This document shows, piece by piece, positions 46,649-56,845 of a DNA stretch of 64,000 nucleotides. The stretch comes from Trinickia mobilis (GTDB taxonomy: Bacteria; Pseudomonadota; Gammaproteobacteria; Burkholderiales; Burkholderiaceae), in assembly GCF_017315705.1 (NCBI RefSeq), contig NZ_JAFLRF010000004.1, positions 1 to 64,000 of the forward strand, given 5' to 3'. The notes below the pieces were generated by a model. The model was given only the letters and a program-made list of their open reading frames with translations. It did not search any database and was not told the origin of the DNA. Every line of letters starts with the position of its first letter. Position 1 is the stretch's first letter. The translations under genes were made by a program, and so were the position numbers.

Positions 46649-47328
46649 TGCTTCACATCTCCGGCGTGCTGACGAAGGCGCAAGTCGCGCAATGCCGCCA
46701 AGTGCTCGATGCGGCGCAATGGATCGACGGCAACGTCACCTCGGGCCAGCAGTCCGCGCACGCCAAGCGCAACCAGCAGCTTCCGGAAGGGTCGCCCGCA
46801 GCGCGCGCGGCCGGCGACGCGATTCAAGACGCGCTCGGACGCCATCCCTTGTTCTTTTCGGCGGCGCTGCCGCTGAAAGTGTTTCCGCCGCTCTTTAACC
46901 GCTACGCAGGCGGCGATGCGTTCGGCACGCACGTCGACAACGCGATCCGCCAATTGCGCGGCACCGATTTCCGCATTCGCAGCGACCTGTCGGCGACGCT
47001 CTTTCTCGAAGCGCCCGAGGCCTACGACGGCGGCGAGCTTTGCGTCGAGGATACGTTCGGCGTGCATCGAACCAAATTGCCAGCGGGCGACATGGTGCTC
47101 TACCCGGCGTCGAGCCTGCATCGCGTGGCGCCTGTCACGCGCGGCGTGCGCGTCGCCTCGTTCTTCTGGATTCAGAGCATGGTGCGCGACGACAGCGCGC
47201 GTGCCCTGCTCTTTCAACTCGACGGCGATGTGCAGCGGTTGGCGGCGGAGAAGGGATCGAACGATCCGGTGGTGGTCAGCTTGACGGGGGTTTATCACAA
47301 CCTGCTGCGGCGGTGGGCGCAGGCGTGA
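46645..47328 (+). CDS. piuC: PiuC/PKHD-type Fe(II)/2-oxoglutarate-dependent hydroxylase
   Basis: 227 residues with the double-stranded helix hydroxylase core: [19 protein letters not shown] supplies the His-x-Asp, [26 protein letters not shown] the distal His and the Arg for 2-oxoglutarate. All metal ligands appear intact. Role in siderophore-iron use is known genetically, substrate not. ATG 46645 overlaps the Sel1 stop. Confidence 0.92.
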   Translation: MMLHISGVLTKAQVAQCRQVLDAAQWIDGNVTSGQQSAHAKRNQQLPEGSPAARAAGDAIQDALGRHPLFFSAALPLKVFPPLFNRYAGGDAFGTHVDNAIRQLRGTDFRIRSDLSATLFLEAPEAYDGGELCVEDTFGVHRTKLPAGDMVLYPASSLHRVAPVTRGVRVASFFWIQSMVRDDSARALLFQLDGDVQRLAAEKGSNDPVVVSLTGVYHNLLRRWAQA

Positions 47329-47458
47329 GGATGCGGGATTTGCCGATTACGGTGGATAAGGTGACGGGGGCTGTGCGGGTTTGGCCCGCCATCATTGCGC
47401 TTGCTGCGCTGCACCTCGCGTTGCACAATCGGAGCCATCTTCCCCGCGGCCCCGCACG

Positions 47459-48043
47459 ATGACTTACGCCTCGTCCGCTACCGGACTGCTGCTCGCCGCC
47501 GGCCTCGGCTCGCGCTTCGATCCGCTCGGTTTGCAAAACAAGCTGCTTGCGCCTCTTCCCGACGGCATGCCAGTCGCGCGCGCTGCCGCGCACCGGCTGC
47601 TGCTCACCGTGCCGCAGGTGATCGCCGTCGTGCGCCCCGGCGCCGAGGCGCTCGCCCACGTGCTGAACGACGCAGGCTGCGATGTCGTGTTCGCGCGCGA
47701 AGCCGAGCGCGGCATGGGCGCGAGTCTCGCTGCCGGCGTGCGAGCGAGCTGCGAGGCCGAAGGCTGGATCGTCGCGCTCGCCGACATGCCGTGGATCGCG
47801 ACGGCCACGATCGCTGCGGTTGCGCGCACGCTCGACGACGGCGCATCGATCGTGGTGCCGATGTATCGCGGGCAGCGCGGACACCCGGTCGGTTTCCACG
47901 CCGAGCATGGCGAGGCGCTTGCCGCGCTCGACGGCGATGTCGGGGCGCGCAGCCTCCTGGCCTCGCACAAACTCACGAAAATCGAAGTCGACGACGCGGG
48001 GATTCTGGGCGACGTCGATACGCCTGAAGATTTGCGGCGGTAA
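47459..48043 (+). CDS. MobA-like nucleotidyltransferase family protein
   Basis: 194 residues, GT-A fold. The nucleotide loop TGLLLAAGLGSRFDPLGLQNKLLAPL has the LxAGxGxRxG...K pattern, and VALADMPWI the metal-binding Asp; GHPVGFHAEHGEALAALDGDVGARSLL and VDTPEDLRR complete the MocA/CoxF-like pattern. Probably transfers CMP or GMP to a molybdopterin-type cofactor or another small molecule. Confidence 0.85.
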   Translation: MTYASSATGLLLAAGLGSRFDPLGLQNKLLAPLPDGMPVARAAAHRLLLTVPQVIAVVRPGAEALAHVLNDAGCDVVFAREAERGMGASLAAGVRASCEAEGWIVALADMPWIATATIAAVARTLDDGASIVVPMYRGQRGHPVGFHAEHGEALAALDGDVGARSLLASHKLTKIEVDDAGILGDVDTPEDLRR

Positions 48044-48111
48044 GTCCTCCCCTCTCCTTTGCCGTTTCTCGGCCGCGTTTTTCCACTTCACCGCATCCGC
48101 GATATTGCATT

Positions 48112-48155
48112 GCGTACACCAAACACTGTATAAATATACAGTGTTTGGTGTACGC
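48112..48155. promoter_or_regulatory. SOS (LexA) box within a 44-bp palindrome
   Basis: CTGTATAAATATACAG at 48126-48141 is a full CTGT-N8-ACAG LexA box. The symmetry extends outward so that 48112-48132 and 48135-48155 are perfectly complementary 21-bp arms around a 2-base centre. It lies 79 bp before the UdgX-type gene and after the nucleotidyltransferase stop, so it may also act as a terminator. Confidence 0.85.
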
Positions 48156-48233
48156 CCCCACCGTATCCCCAACGATGCAAAAACGTCTTTGTCGACAGCC
48201 ATACAGCGCGTGTCGCCGCGCTGGACAAGTCCG

Positions 48234-49814
48234 ATGAAAAGTATCCGAATCGAACCCTCATTCGCTGCGTGGCGGCATATCGCGCGGGCGCTGCTTCAAG
48301 AGGCGGTTGCCCCGCATGAAGTCGAATGGATCGAAGCCGGCGAAAGCGCCGCGCTCCTGACCGCCGACGGCGCACCCGCGTTCGCCGAGATCGAGGCCGA
48401 AGCGGGCGCGTCCGCCGCCGCTAACGCCGGCCTCGGCGCCAACGCCAACGTCGAGATCGAGGCCGAGGCCAGCACCAACGCCGAGCCCGCATCCGCACCC
48501 GTGGCCCCCTCCGCGCCCACCATATCCCGCACGCTGCTCGCCAAGCTCGAAACCGCCGCATGCTTTCGCGCGCCCGATCGCTGGGCATTCCTCTACCGCG
48601 TGCTGTGGCGCTGGACGCAGGGCCAGCGCTCGGTCGTCTCCGCCCATGACACCGACGGCGCGCGCCTCGCCAAGCGTATCGAGGAGGTCGACAAGGAGCT
48701 GAAGCAGATGCAGGCGCTGCTGCGCTTTCGGCGTCGCGATCCGTCGCTGGGTCCGCCCGAATTCGTCGGCTGGTTCGATCCGCGTCACGACGTGCTCGAA
48801 CGCGCCGCCGCTCATTTCGCGAAGCGCATGGGCCGCTCGAGCTGGGTCATCGCCACGCCCTATGGCGCAGCCTTCTGGGACGGCGCGCTGTTGCGCGTCG
48901 ATCGCACGACCGAACCGGAAGAAGCGCTGACGTCGCTCAGTTCGACCGGCGAGGCGGCCACCGGCGACGCCGCCGAAGCCCTGTGGCTCGCGTATTACGA
49001 AAGCACGTTCAATCCGTCCTACCCCTACGAGGCCGCGTTGCCTTCGGATCTGCCCGTGCGTTACTGGAAGCCGCCGGCGGACGGCAAGCCGGCGCCGCCG
49101 TTCGCCGTGAAGCCGCTCGCCGGCGCGCCGCAGACGGCGCAAGCGGAATCCGCGGTCAGCGTGCCGCCGCCCGCGCCCAAGTCCGCAGGCGATGCACCGG
49201 CTTCGCGCCCGCCGCCTGTCTCGCTCGCGGCCTGCAAGCTGTGCGGGCTGTGGCGCAGCAAGGCGAAGCCGATCGCGGGCACCGGGCCGGTCCCCGCGGC
49301 AATCATGCTGGTCGGCGAACAGCCCGGCGAGCAGGACGCGTTGAGCGGCGAGCCGTTTCGCGGCGCGGCGGGCGAGCTGCTCGACGACGTGCTGCGCCGC
49401 GCGGGGCTCGAGCGTGCGTCGCTCTATGTGACGAACGCGGTCAAGCATTCGAAGTGGGAAACGCTGGAAACGCCGCGCCAGACCGCGCAGGGACAGAGCA
49501 CGCTGCACGTGCACAAGACGCCCGCTCCCAACGAAGTCGAAGCCTGCGGCTATTGGCTCGATGAAGAACTCAAGCGCGTGCAGCCGCGCGCCGTCGTGGC
49601 GCTCGGCGCAACCGCGTTGAGAGCGCTGACGCGGCAGCCGCTCAGTTTGTCGGAGTACCTCGGACAGACCATCGCGCATGACGGCTGGCTGATCGTGCCG
49701 ACCTATCATCCGGCCTATGCGCTGCGCACGCGCGATGCGAAGCTGCGCGAAGAGATCGTCGCGACGCTCGTCGCCGCGCTGACGCGCGCGGGCCACATCG
49801 CAAGCCAACACTAA
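48234..49814 (+). CDS. UdgX-family uracil-DNA-binding protein with N-terminal DUF4130
   Basis: 526 residues. The N-terminal DUF4130-like part (about 98-265: FLYRVLWRWTQGQ, FVGWFDPRHDVLERAAAHFAKRM) precedes a family-4-like uracil-DNA glycosylase domain (about 330-526): Fe-S cysteines C334 and C337, motif GEQPGEQD 361-368, TNAVKHSKWE 400-409, TYHPAYALR near the end. In typical UdgX a KRRIH loop holds the His that bonds uracil; here it reads TLHVH with H427 kept. An Ala/Glu/Asn-rich insert (about 50-90) is unusual. Preceded by a LexA box, so probably damage-induced. Confidence 0.87.
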   Translation: MKSIRIEPSFAAWRHIARALLQEAVAPHEVEWIEAGESAALLTADGAPAFAEIEAEAGASAAANAGLGANANVEIEAEASTNAEPASAPVAPSAPTISRTLLAKLETAACFRAPDRWAFLYRVLWRWTQGQRSVVSAHDTDGARLAKRIEEVDKELKQMQALLRFRRRDPSLGPPEFVGWFDPRHDVLERAAAHFAKRMGRSSWVIATPYGAAFWDGALLRVDRTTEPEEALTSLSSTGEAATGDAAEALWLAYYESTFNPSYPYEAALPSDLPVRYWKPPADGKPAPPFAVKPLAGAPQTAQAESAVSVPPPAPKSAGDAPASRPPPVSLAACKLCGLWRSKAKPIAGTGPVPAAIMLVGEQPGEQDALSGEPFRGAAGELLDDVLRRAGLERASLYVTNAVKHSKWETLETPRQTAQGQSTLHVHKTPAPNEVEACGYWLDEELKRVQPRAVVALGATALRALTRQPLSLSEYLGQTIAHDGWLIVPTYHPAYALRTRDAKLREEIVATLVAALTRAGHIASQH

Positions 49815-49901
49815 TAAAATTTCGCAGCGACGCGCACGCTGAATGGCGTATAACAAATAACGAGGGCGCTCTGCCCGGCCCTTCTCTTCGCAGGTGAGTT
49901 C

Positions 49902-50054
49902 ATGAGCTACTGCATGCACACCACACCGATTCCCGAACGGCCCGCCGATCCGACGCGCGACCCCGAAGGCGATCCCTACGTGCCGCCATCGCCCGGCCAT
50001 CACAACGACGAACCTCAACGTCCCGAAGGCCCGCCAGACAAGGATCCCGTCTGA
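49902..50054 (+). CDS. Small Pro/Asp-rich protein (50 aa)
   Basis: A 50-codon frame from ATG 49902 with AGGTGA at proper distance. The product (MSYCMHTTPIPERPADPTRD...PPDKDPV) is rich in Pro, Asp and Glu, likely disordered, with no signal. The codon pattern follows the high-GC third-base habit of its neighbours. Family unknown. Confidence 0.5.
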   Translation: MSYCMHTTPIPERPADPTRDPEGDPYVPPSPGHHNDEPQRPEGPPDKDPV

Positions 50055-50225
50055 GAGGCAGGCTGCAGCCGTTCACCGCCTCGTTCATTCATACAAAACC
50101 GCTAAAAACCTAGGGGTTTCCCCGATCTGCGCTGCATCAGGTGCATTGCCGTCAACTCGGATGGGCTCGGCTTTTCTCGCGAACGCGAAAGGCCGTTGAC
50201 TGACCGACCACTCCAGACCAACTCA

Positions 50226-51776
50226 ATGCATAAACTGACCTTGAACCAGAAGCTAGGCTCGATGATCGCCGTCCTGTGGATCGGCCTCGTCCTGATCGGC
50301 GTCATGGGCGCGTGGCAAAACCGCGCGTCGACGATCGCCGACAGGCGCGAGCAACTGACCTCGCTCGTCGACGAAGCGATGAGCATCGTCAACTTCTACT
50401 ACACAGCGTCGCAGCAGCACACGATCAGCGAAGACGACGCCAAGAAGAAAGCGCTCGAAACGATCTCCAAGCTGCGTTACGGCAAGGACGGCTACTTTTC
50501 GGTGAACGATTCGCAGTCCGTGATGCTGATGCATCCGTTCAAGCCGGAGATGGTCGGCAAGAACATGTCGGGCTTCAAGGACCCGGACGGCAACAATCTC
50601 TTCAACGACATCGTGAAAGCCGCGAATCAGGACGGCGGCGGCTTCGTCAGCTACAAGTGGCCGAAGCCCGGCGCCGCTCAGCCGGTCGCGAAGACCGGCT
50701 TCGCGAAGCGCTTCGCACCGTGGGACTGGTGTGTCGTCACCGGCGTGTACATGGACGACGTGCAGGAAGCGGTGACGGCGAGCGCGCTGCGCTGGTTCGG
50801 CATCATCGTCGTGCTCGGCGCGGCCGCCACGATTGTCATGGTGCTCGTGCTGAAGAGCGTGCGCCGCAGCCTCGGTGGCGAGATCGAGCTGGCGGTCGAT
50901 TCCGCGCGGCGCATCGCGCAGGGCGACTTGACCCTGCGCGTGCCCGTGCACCGCGACGACGATTCGAGCCTGATGCATGCGCTCGCAGCGATGCAGGAAG
51001 GGCTCGTAGACGCCGTCACGCGCGTGCGGACCGGCACCGAGAACATCAACGTCGGCGCCAACGAAATCGCGGCGGGCAACACCGATCTGTCGCAGCGCAC
51101 CGAGCAGCAAGCCGCCGCGCTCGTGCAAACGGCGTCGAGCATGGATCAGATGACGGCCAATGTGAAGCAAAGCGCCGAAAGCGCCACGCAGGCCGCACGG
51201 CTTGCCGAGCAGGCCGCGGACGTCGCGATGCGCGGCAGCAGCGTCGTCGACGACGTAGTGCGCACGATGAGCGAGATCACGTCGAGCTCGCAGAAGATCG
51301 GCGACATCATCGGCGTGATCGACGGCATTGCGTTTCAGACCAACATCCTCGCGCTGAACGCGGCCGTCGAAGCCGCGCGTGCCGGCGAACAAGGGCGCGG
51401 CTTCGCGGTCGTCGCATCGGAAGTGCGCAGCCTCGCGCAACGTTCCGCCACCGCGGCGAAGGAAATCAAGGTGCTGATCGAATCGTCGACCCATACCGTC
51501 GATCAAGGCGCGGCGCTCGTTGCGAACGCGGGCTCGACGATGGGCGAGATCGTGCAGTCGGTGCGGCGCGTCAACGAGATCCTCGAGGAAATCAGTCACG
51601 CATCGCGCGAACAGAGCGCGGGCATCGAGCAAGTGAATCGCGCAGTCGGCGAGATGGATCAGGTCACGCAGCAGAATGCCGCGCTGGTCGAGGAAGCGGC
51701 GGCGGCGGCGCATTCGTTGAAGGACCAGGTGGGTTCATTGCGCGAAGCGATCTCGAGTTTTGCGTTGCCGGCTTGA
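50226..51776 (+). CDS. Methyl-accepting chemotaxis protein with single Cache domain
   Basis: 516 residues. A first membrane helix ([16 protein letters not shown]), a periplasmic sCache domain (about 35-175, [45 protein letters not shown]), a second helix, HAMP and the signalling tip [27 protein letters not shown]-type sequence. ATG 50226 is preferred to 50196. It has no C-terminal methyltransferase-binding pentapeptide. Cache sensors of this type often bind small carboxylates; ligand unknown. Confidence 0.92.
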   Translation: MHKLTLNQKLGSMIAVLWIGLVLIGVMGAWQNRASTIADRREQLTSLVDEAMSIVNFYYTASQQHTISEDDAKKKALETISKLRYGKDGYFSVNDSQSVMLMHPFKPEMVGKNMSGFKDPDGNNLFNDIVKAANQDGGGFVSYKWPKPGAAQPVAKTGFAKRFAPWDWCVVTGVYMDDVQEAVTASALRWFGIIVVLGAAATIVMVLVLKSVRRSLGGEIELAVDSARRIAQGDLTLRVPVHRDDDSSLMHALAAMQEGLVDAVTRVRTGTENINVGANEIAAGNTDLSQRTEQQAAALVQTASSMDQMTANVKQSAESATQAARLAEQAADVAMRGSSVVDDVVRTMSEITSSSQKIGDIIGVIDGIAFQTNILALNAAVEAARAGEQGRGFAVVASEVRSLAQRSATAAKEIKVLIESSTHTVDQGAALVANAGSTMGEIVQSVRRVNEILEEISHASREQSAGIEQVNRAVGEMDQVTQQNAALVEEAAAAAHSLKDQVGSLREAISSFALPA

Positions 51777-51832
51777 TCGCGCGTTCCAAAGGGCCGTGCG
51801 GCTTCGCTAGACAGCGCCGGGAGGGCAAGCCC

Positions 51833-52819
51833 ATGCGGGCCATGGTATTCGACGGAAACTCGCCAGTTTTGCAAGACATGCAGGTAGCCGATCCGCAACC
51901 GGGCGCCGGTCAACTGCTGATCGACGTCCACGCTTGCGGCGTCTGCCGCACCGACCTGCATGTGATCGACGGCGAACTTGCGCATCCAAAGCGCCCGTTG
52001 ATACCCGGTCACGAAATCGTCGGAACCGTGGCCGCGCTGGGGACGAACGTCACCGGGTTTGCGATCGGCGACCGGGTCGGCGTGCCGTGGACCGGCCATA
52101 CCTGCGGACATTGCCGCTACTGTCGAAGCGGCCGCGAAAACCTGTGCGATGCGCCCGCCTTCACCGGCTACACGCTCGACGGCGGCTACGCGGAACGCAC
52201 CGTGGCCGACAGCCGCTATTGCTTTCATCTGCCCGCCCGCTATTCCGATGTGGAGGCGGCGCCGCTGCTGTGCGCGGGATTGATCGGCTATCGCACGCTC
52301 GCGATGGCCGGCGACGCGCAACGTATCGGCATCTATGGATTCGGCGCCGCCGCGCACATCGTCGCGCAAGTCGCGCATCATCAGGGCCGCGACGTCTACG
52401 CGTTCACTCGTCCCGGCGCAACCGCCCCGCAGCAGTTTGCGCGGCGGCTAGGCGCGCGCTGGGCCGGCGGCAGCGACGAAAGCCCGCCCGACAGGCTCGA
52501 TGCCGCACTGATCTTCGCGCCCGCCGGCTCGCTCGTACCTGCCGCGCTGCGGGCGGTCGCCAAGGGCGGCATCGTCGTGTGCGGCGGGATTCACATGACC
52601 GACATCCCGTCGTTTCCGTACGCGCTGCTGTGGGAGGAACGCCGCATCGTCTCGGTCGCCAATCTCACGCGTGCGGACGGTCAAGCGTTCATGACGCTCG
52701 CAGAAGACACGCCTTTGCAAATCAAAGCGTCTGCCTATCCGCTTGCCGACGCCAACCGCGCTTTGAACGATCTGCGCAACGGCGCGCTCGTCGGGGCCGC
52801 CGTGCTGACGATGCGGTAA
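51833..52819 (+). CDS. Zinc-dependent alcohol dehydrogenase family protein
   Basis: 328 residues, AdhA-like. Catalytic zinc: C37 (CGVCRTDLHV) and GHEIVG; structural zinc cysteines in TCGHCRYCRSGRENLC. The nucleotide fold is GIYGFGAAAHIVAQVA, with GFGAAA instead of the usual GxGGxG. Start 51833 has GGGAGGG ahead. Stands alone after the chemoreceptor. Confidence 0.9.
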   Translation: MRAMVFDGNSPVLQDMQVADPQPGAGQLLIDVHACGVCRTDLHVIDGELAHPKRPLIPGHEIVGTVAALGTNVTGFAIGDRVGVPWTGHTCGHCRYCRSGRENLCDAPAFTGYTLDGGYAERTVADSRYCFHLPARYSDVEAAPLLCAGLIGYRTLAMAGDAQRIGIYGFGAAAHIVAQVAHHQGRDVYAFTRPGATAPQQFARRLGARWAGGSDESPPDRLDAALIFAPAGSLVPAALRAVAKGGIVVCGGIHMTDIPSFPYALLWEERRIVSVANLTRADGQAFMTLAEDTPLQIKASAYPLADANRALNDLRNGALVGAAVLTMR

Positions 52820-52838
52820 ACCGTCTACAGGCGCGCGT

Positions 52839-53789
52839 TCATTCGACCGATGCGACGTTTTCTGTTTCGACATCGGCAGCCGGCCGAATCAGACTTGAGC
52901 GCCCTGCTTGTGCGGTGTGCTGAACCGCAAGTTCGAAGAACGCCTGCGAACTCGGCGACAGCGAGCGGCCTCTCAGCCAGACCATGTGCAATGCCCGTTC
53001 GATCCGCAAATCGGCCACGTTCAGCACCTTGAGTTCGCCGCGCCGCACTTCATCCTCGACGCTTAGCGTCGAGACGTAGGCAACCGCGCGCCGCGCAAGC
53101 AGCATCCGCTTGATCGCCTCGGTGTCGCTGACCGACATCGACGGGATCATCTTGAGGCCGGCACGCGCATAGGCACTCTCGACTACCGCGCGCGTTCCGG
53201 AGCCCGGTTCGCGAAGGATGACCGCCTCCGTAGCCAGTTCGCGGGCAAAAAGTCCATGCGCCGCTTCACGATAGCCCGCCGCGGCCGTGAGGACGATCTC
53301 GTCGGACCCGATGAACCGCGCCTGAAGACGCGTTTCGTCGTAAGGCCCTTCGATGAAGCCGAGCGAAAACTCGCCGTTGCACAAGCCGTCTTCGACCTGT
53401 TGCGTATTCGTCACCGTCAGATCGATGCTGACCTTTGGAAAGAGCGCGTTGAATTTCGCGATCATGTCCGGCACCAGATAGACGCCCACTGTCGCGCTTG
53501 CGCCGATTTTCAGCTGCCCGGAGCCAAGGCCCGCCACCTCTTTCAACTCCGCCCGCGCCGCATCCGCGAGCGTAAAGATCCGCTCCGCATAGCCGAACAG
53601 CAGCTTTCCCGCGAGCGTCAGCGAAATGCCGCGCGGGAGCCGGTCGAACAGCAACAAGCCGAGACGATCTTCGAGTTCGCGGATTTCCCGGCTGACTGCC
53701 GGCTGGCTCACCCGCAAACGATGAGCGCCGCCGCTAAGGCTGCCCGCGCGGGCCACTTCATAAAAGGCTAACAAATGCGTGAAGTTCAT
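52839..53789 (-). CDS. LysR-family regulator (YeiE/CysB-like), next to yeiH
   Basis: 316 residues. N-terminal HTH: LLAFYEVARAGSLSGGAHRLRVSQPAVSREIRELEDRLG. Effector domain follows, with GASATVGVYLVPDMIAKFNALFP. ATG 53789 fits the family; the frame is open to 53900. It is divergent from the YeiH-type exporter gene, the usual arrangement for a regulator of that gene. 53790-54083 holds the shared promoter region; no clear operator picked. Confidence 0.9.
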   Translation of the reverse strand: MNFTHLLAFYEVARAGSLSGGAHRLRVSQPAVSREIRELEDRLGLLLFDRLPRGISLTLAGKLLFGYAERIFTLADAARAELKEVAGLGSGQLKIGASATVGVYLVPDMIAKFNALFPKVSIDLTVTNTQQVEDGLCNGEFSLGFIEGPYDETRLQARFIGSDEIVLTAAAGYREAAHGLFARELATEAVILREPGSGTRAVVESAYARAGLKMIPSMSVSDTEAIKRMLLARRAVAYVSTLSVEDEVRRGELKVLNVADLRIERALHMVWLRGRSLSPSSQAFFELAVQHTAQAGRSSLIRPAADVETENVASVE

Positions 53790-54083
53790 GGGCGATGCCT
53801 GGCAGCACTTCCTTAAGCGGTGTCGCGCTTTCGCGCTGCCGCTTTTACGACTGCAGCGGGCAATAGTGAACGTGCCGCAATCGTAGGCGCCATTCCTCAT
53901 GCATTAAAGCCGCCCACAGGCGAAAGTCCGTTTCCTGAGGAAAACGATCGCGCTCGCTTCCCGCTTCAATGCACTGCTTAGGACGACATAAGCAAAAGGC
54001 AGTTCTGGGGTGCCTATTTTGTATTTTTCATGAAGTCGATCGCAACCTAGGCTTGCAGCTCCCTACTACGGACTCGCTTGGCT

Positions 54084-55184
54084 ATGTCGATCTCTCTCTC
54101 CCCAAAGGACACTTTCTCCCGCATCAAAACCTCGTCATCCTTAAGATTTGTCATCAGAGTGGCTCCCGGCATCGCTCTTTGTTTGGCGGTGACGTTCGGC
54201 GCGTGGTGTCTCCAGATTGCCGAAGCGCACCTCTTCGGGCGCGCATGGCTCGAATCGCTCGTGCTTGCCATCCTGCTCGGCACATTGGTCAGAAGCCTCT
54301 GGTCACCCGGCGATCGATGGCTGTCCGGCATTTCGTATAGCGCGAAAACATTGCTCGAAGTTGCCGTCATGTTGCTCGGCGCTTCGTTTAGCGCCGCTGC
54401 ATTGGAAGCGACCGGCATCGGATTGCTGCTAGGCATTGTCGCGATCGTCATCGTCGCAATTGGCGTGAGCTATGCCATCGGGCGCGTGCTCAAATTGAGC
54501 TGGCGCATGGCGCTGCTCGTCGCGTGCGGCAACTCCATTTGCGGAAATTCGGCGATCGCCGCCGTCGCCCCTGTGATAGGCGCGAACCGCGACGACGTCG
54601 CCGCATCGATCGCGTTTACCGCCGTGCTCGGCGTGTTGGTGGTGCTGGGTCTTCCGCTCTTGTCCCTTTCCCTGCATTTGAATTCGGTTCAATATGGCGC
54701 GCTTGCAGGGCTGACCGTCTATGCGGTGCCGCAAGTCCTCGCCGCCACGGTTCCCGTTTCCGCGCTCAGCGCCCACATCGGCACGCTGGTCAAACTCGTA
54801 CGCGTTCTCATGCTCGGACCGGTGATTCTGCTGCTTTCCGTCGTCACTCGCCGGCACAAAGCCGAGTCCTGCTCGCCGGCTGGCGGCAATCGCACGACAG
54901 CCCCCAAAAGCAACGCATCGAAAAAGCTGGTGCCCTGGTTCATCATCGGTTTTCTGGTGCTTAGCGGCGTGCGCTCAGCAGGTCTCTTTCCGGCCGCGTT
55001 ATTGGCGCCTGCCAATCAGATCGGCAGCCTGTTCACGATCGTTTCGATGGCGGCGCTAGGTCTCGGCGTCGACATCCGGACCGTCGCGAAAGCTGGGCCG
55101 CGCGTGACCGCCGCAGTCGTGCTGTCCATCGTCGCGCTTGCCGCGATGAGCCTGCTCCTGATCCTTGCGCTGCGAGTCGCTTGA
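54084..55184 (+). CDS. yeiH: YeiH family putative sulfate/sulfonate exporter (UPF0324)
   Basis: Integral membrane protein of 366 residues with about ten spans. Family signs: ILLGTLVRSLW, KTLLEVAVMLLGASFS, LVACGNSICGNSAIAAVAPVIGA (the conserved CGNSICGxSAI motif), AGLTVYAVPQVLAA and SMAALGLGVDIRTVAKAG. The start is ATG 54084 (a TTG lies two codons before). In several bacteria YeiH homologues export sulfite or sulfate from sulfonate breakdown; the persulfide-dioxygenase-like gene next door fits a sulfur role. Confidence 0.9.
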   Translation: MSISLSPKDTFSRIKTSSSLRFVIRVAPGIALCLAVTFGAWCLQIAEAHLFGRAWLESLVLAILLGTLVRSLWSPGDRWLSGISYSAKTLLEVAVMLLGASFSAAALEATGIGLLLGIVAIVIVAIGVSYAIGRVLKLSWRMALLVACGNSICGNSAIAAVAPVIGANRDDVAASIAFTAVLGVLVVLGLPLLSLSLHLNSVQYGALAGLTVYAVPQVLAATVPVSALSAHIGTLVKLVRVLMLGPVILLLSVVTRRHKAESCSPAGGNRTTAPKSNASKKLVPWFIIGFLVLSGVRSAGLFPAALLAPANQIGSLFTIVSMAALGLGVDIRTVAKAGPRVTAAVVLSIVALAAMSLLLILALRVA

Positions 55185-55268
55185 AGCCGCCGACGCCCGC
55201 TAAGCGCGCTTCGATTCATCGAAAAGGCTGCGTTCCGTATCGGTTGCGCAGCCCGCACGGCTTCACGA

Positions 55269-56135
55269 TCACGGCAATTTCTGCGCAAAGCGCATGTCGT
55301 CGATGGGCGTCTTCAAATAACGCAGCCCATTCGCATCCGGGGCCGGCAGCCGGCCGCCGCGCAGATTGACCTGCATTGCCGGAAACAGCAGCACCGGCAT
55401 CTTGAGCGTGCTGTCGCGGGCCATACGCCTCTCGACGAAATCGCTCTCACAGATTCCGTCGCGCACGTGAACGTTGAACTTGCGCTGCTCGCCGACCGTG
55501 GTCCAAAACCTGGCCTCGCGGCCGTGCGGCGGATAGTCGTGGCAGACGAACACGCGCATCGCCTTCGGCAGCGCAAGCAGCCGGCGGATCGATGCATAGA
55601 GCAAGCGAGCGTTGCCGCCCGGGAAATCGCAACGGGCCGTGCCCACATCCGGCATGAACAGCGTATCGCCGACAAAGAGGGCGTCCTCGATCATGAACGC
55701 GACATCGGCCGGCGTATGTCCCGGCGTCGCAAGCACCTGGGCCTGCAACGTGCCGATGGCGAAGACCTCATCCGGGGCGAAGAGATGATCGAAGCCGTGC
55801 TCGCCTGTCAAATCGAAGGTGGCCGAAAACATTGACCGTACGTCGACAATGCTGCGGCCGATCCCGATTTTGCCGCCGACGCGCCGCTTCAGCGCCGACG
55901 CTCCCGAAAGATGATCAGCATGCGCGTGCGTTTCGAGTATCCACTGAACCTCAAGGCGCCTTTCTTCGACGAAAGCGATGAGGCGCTCGAGCGAATGCGT
56001 CGACGTGCGCCCGGACGCAGCATCGAAATCGAGAACCGGATCGATGACGGCGCACTGCGCGCCGTACCCGGCGTAGACGATGTGACTGACCGTGCCGGTC
56101 GAAGGATCGTAAAAGGACTCGACGTGCGGAAACAT
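55269..56135 (-). CDS. MBL-fold metallo-hydrolase, persulfide dioxygenase-like
   Basis: 288 residues. Metal site: THAHADHLSG, the GHTPADVAFMI His, GDTLFMPDVGTARCDFPGG Asp and CHDYPPHGRE His. The pattern DVGTARCDFPGG and the C-terminal half match the Blh/ETHE1-like group that oxidises glutathione persulfide to sulfite. ATG 56135 is chosen because GAGGAG is 8 bp upstream. It overlaps the methyltransferase stop by one base. Confidence 0.88.
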   Translation of the reverse strand: MFPHVESFYDPSTGTVSHIVYAGYGAQCAVIDPVLDFDAASGRTSTHSLERLIAFVEERRLEVQWILETHAHADHLSGASALKRRVGGKIGIGRSIVDVRSMFSATFDLTGEHGFDHLFAPDEVFAIGTLQAQVLATPGHTPADVAFMIEDALFVGDTLFMPDVGTARCDFPGGNARLLYASIRRLLALPKAMRVFVCHDYPPHGREARFWTTVGEQRKFNVHVRDGICESDFVERRMARDSTLKMPVLLFPAMQVNLRGGRLPAPDANGLRYLKTPIDDMRFAQKLP

Positions 56136-56845
56136 CAACGACACTCCTCTGACATACCCCGCGACATGCGCGAGGCTCGAACAAGAAAGAATTCGCGGCG
56201 GGGCGTTGCCGGAGCGGACGGGGCGTCGGCGTATCGCTCGATCTGAACGCGATCGAATCCGGCTTCAAAGCACGCTTCGCGAAGGCTCGTCGGGCCATAG
56301 ACCTTGAAGCCGTGCTCGGTAAAAGGCATCGTGAGCGACGCTTCGGGCGTCATCGCAGCGATGACGAGCACCCCGCTTTCACGCAGCACGCGCCGCATCT
56401 CGCGCAGTCCGGCTGTCAATTCCGGCCAGAAATACACGGCGTTGACTGCGATGGCCTTGTCGAATGCGGCATCGGGAAACGGTAATGAAGCGACGCTCGC
56501 GATCTCCAGCGTGACCTGGCCGCGCTCGGCGAAAGCCGAGTTGCGCGAGCGCGCGGCGGCGATCATCGTCGGCGAGATGTCGATGCCGGTGAACGTGAGA
56601 CGCGACGCCCGTGCCAGCACCGACGCAATATGGCCGCCGTTGCCCAGCCCCGCTTCCAGGATGTGCTCGCCGGCTTCGAGGCCGAGCTTGCTATATGAGG
56701 CGCCGATCAGCGCCGCGTTGACGCGTTCCATCAGATCGCCGACCGCAACGCCGATCTCGCCGGCGGGACAGCCCAACTGCGCAAGCAACGCGCTCGCATC
56801 GAGTCCTGCGAGCCTTTCGGCATCGGCTTCAGAGCGGAAGGTCAC
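56135..56845 (-). CDS. Class I SAM-dependent methyltransferase
   Basis: 236 residues. SAM-binding motif ILEAGLGNGGHIASVLA, then FTGIDISPTMIAAAR and LPFPDAAFDKAIAVNAVYFWPE. Start GTG 56845 has GGGAGG seven bases ahead; the longer frame to 56893 has no such site. Substrate unknown; linked to the persulfide hydrolase by overlap. Confidence 0.82.
   Translation of the reverse strand: MTFRSEADAERLAGLDASALLAQLGCPAGEIGVAVGDLMERVNAALIGASYSKLGLEAGEHILEAGLGNGGHIASVLARASRLTFTGIDISPTMIAAARSRNSAFAERGQVTLEIASVASLPFPDAAFDKAIAVNAVYFWPELTAGLREMRRVLRESGVLVIAAMTPEASLTMPFTEHGFKVYGPTSLREACFEAGFDRVQIERYADAPSAPATPRREFFLVRASRMSRGMSEECR

Noticed and set aside
48258-50018. Long minus-strand frame opposite the UdgX gene
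   Set aside because: Low-complexity Arg/Gly-rich translation, no start signal, fully overlapped by a recognised protein.
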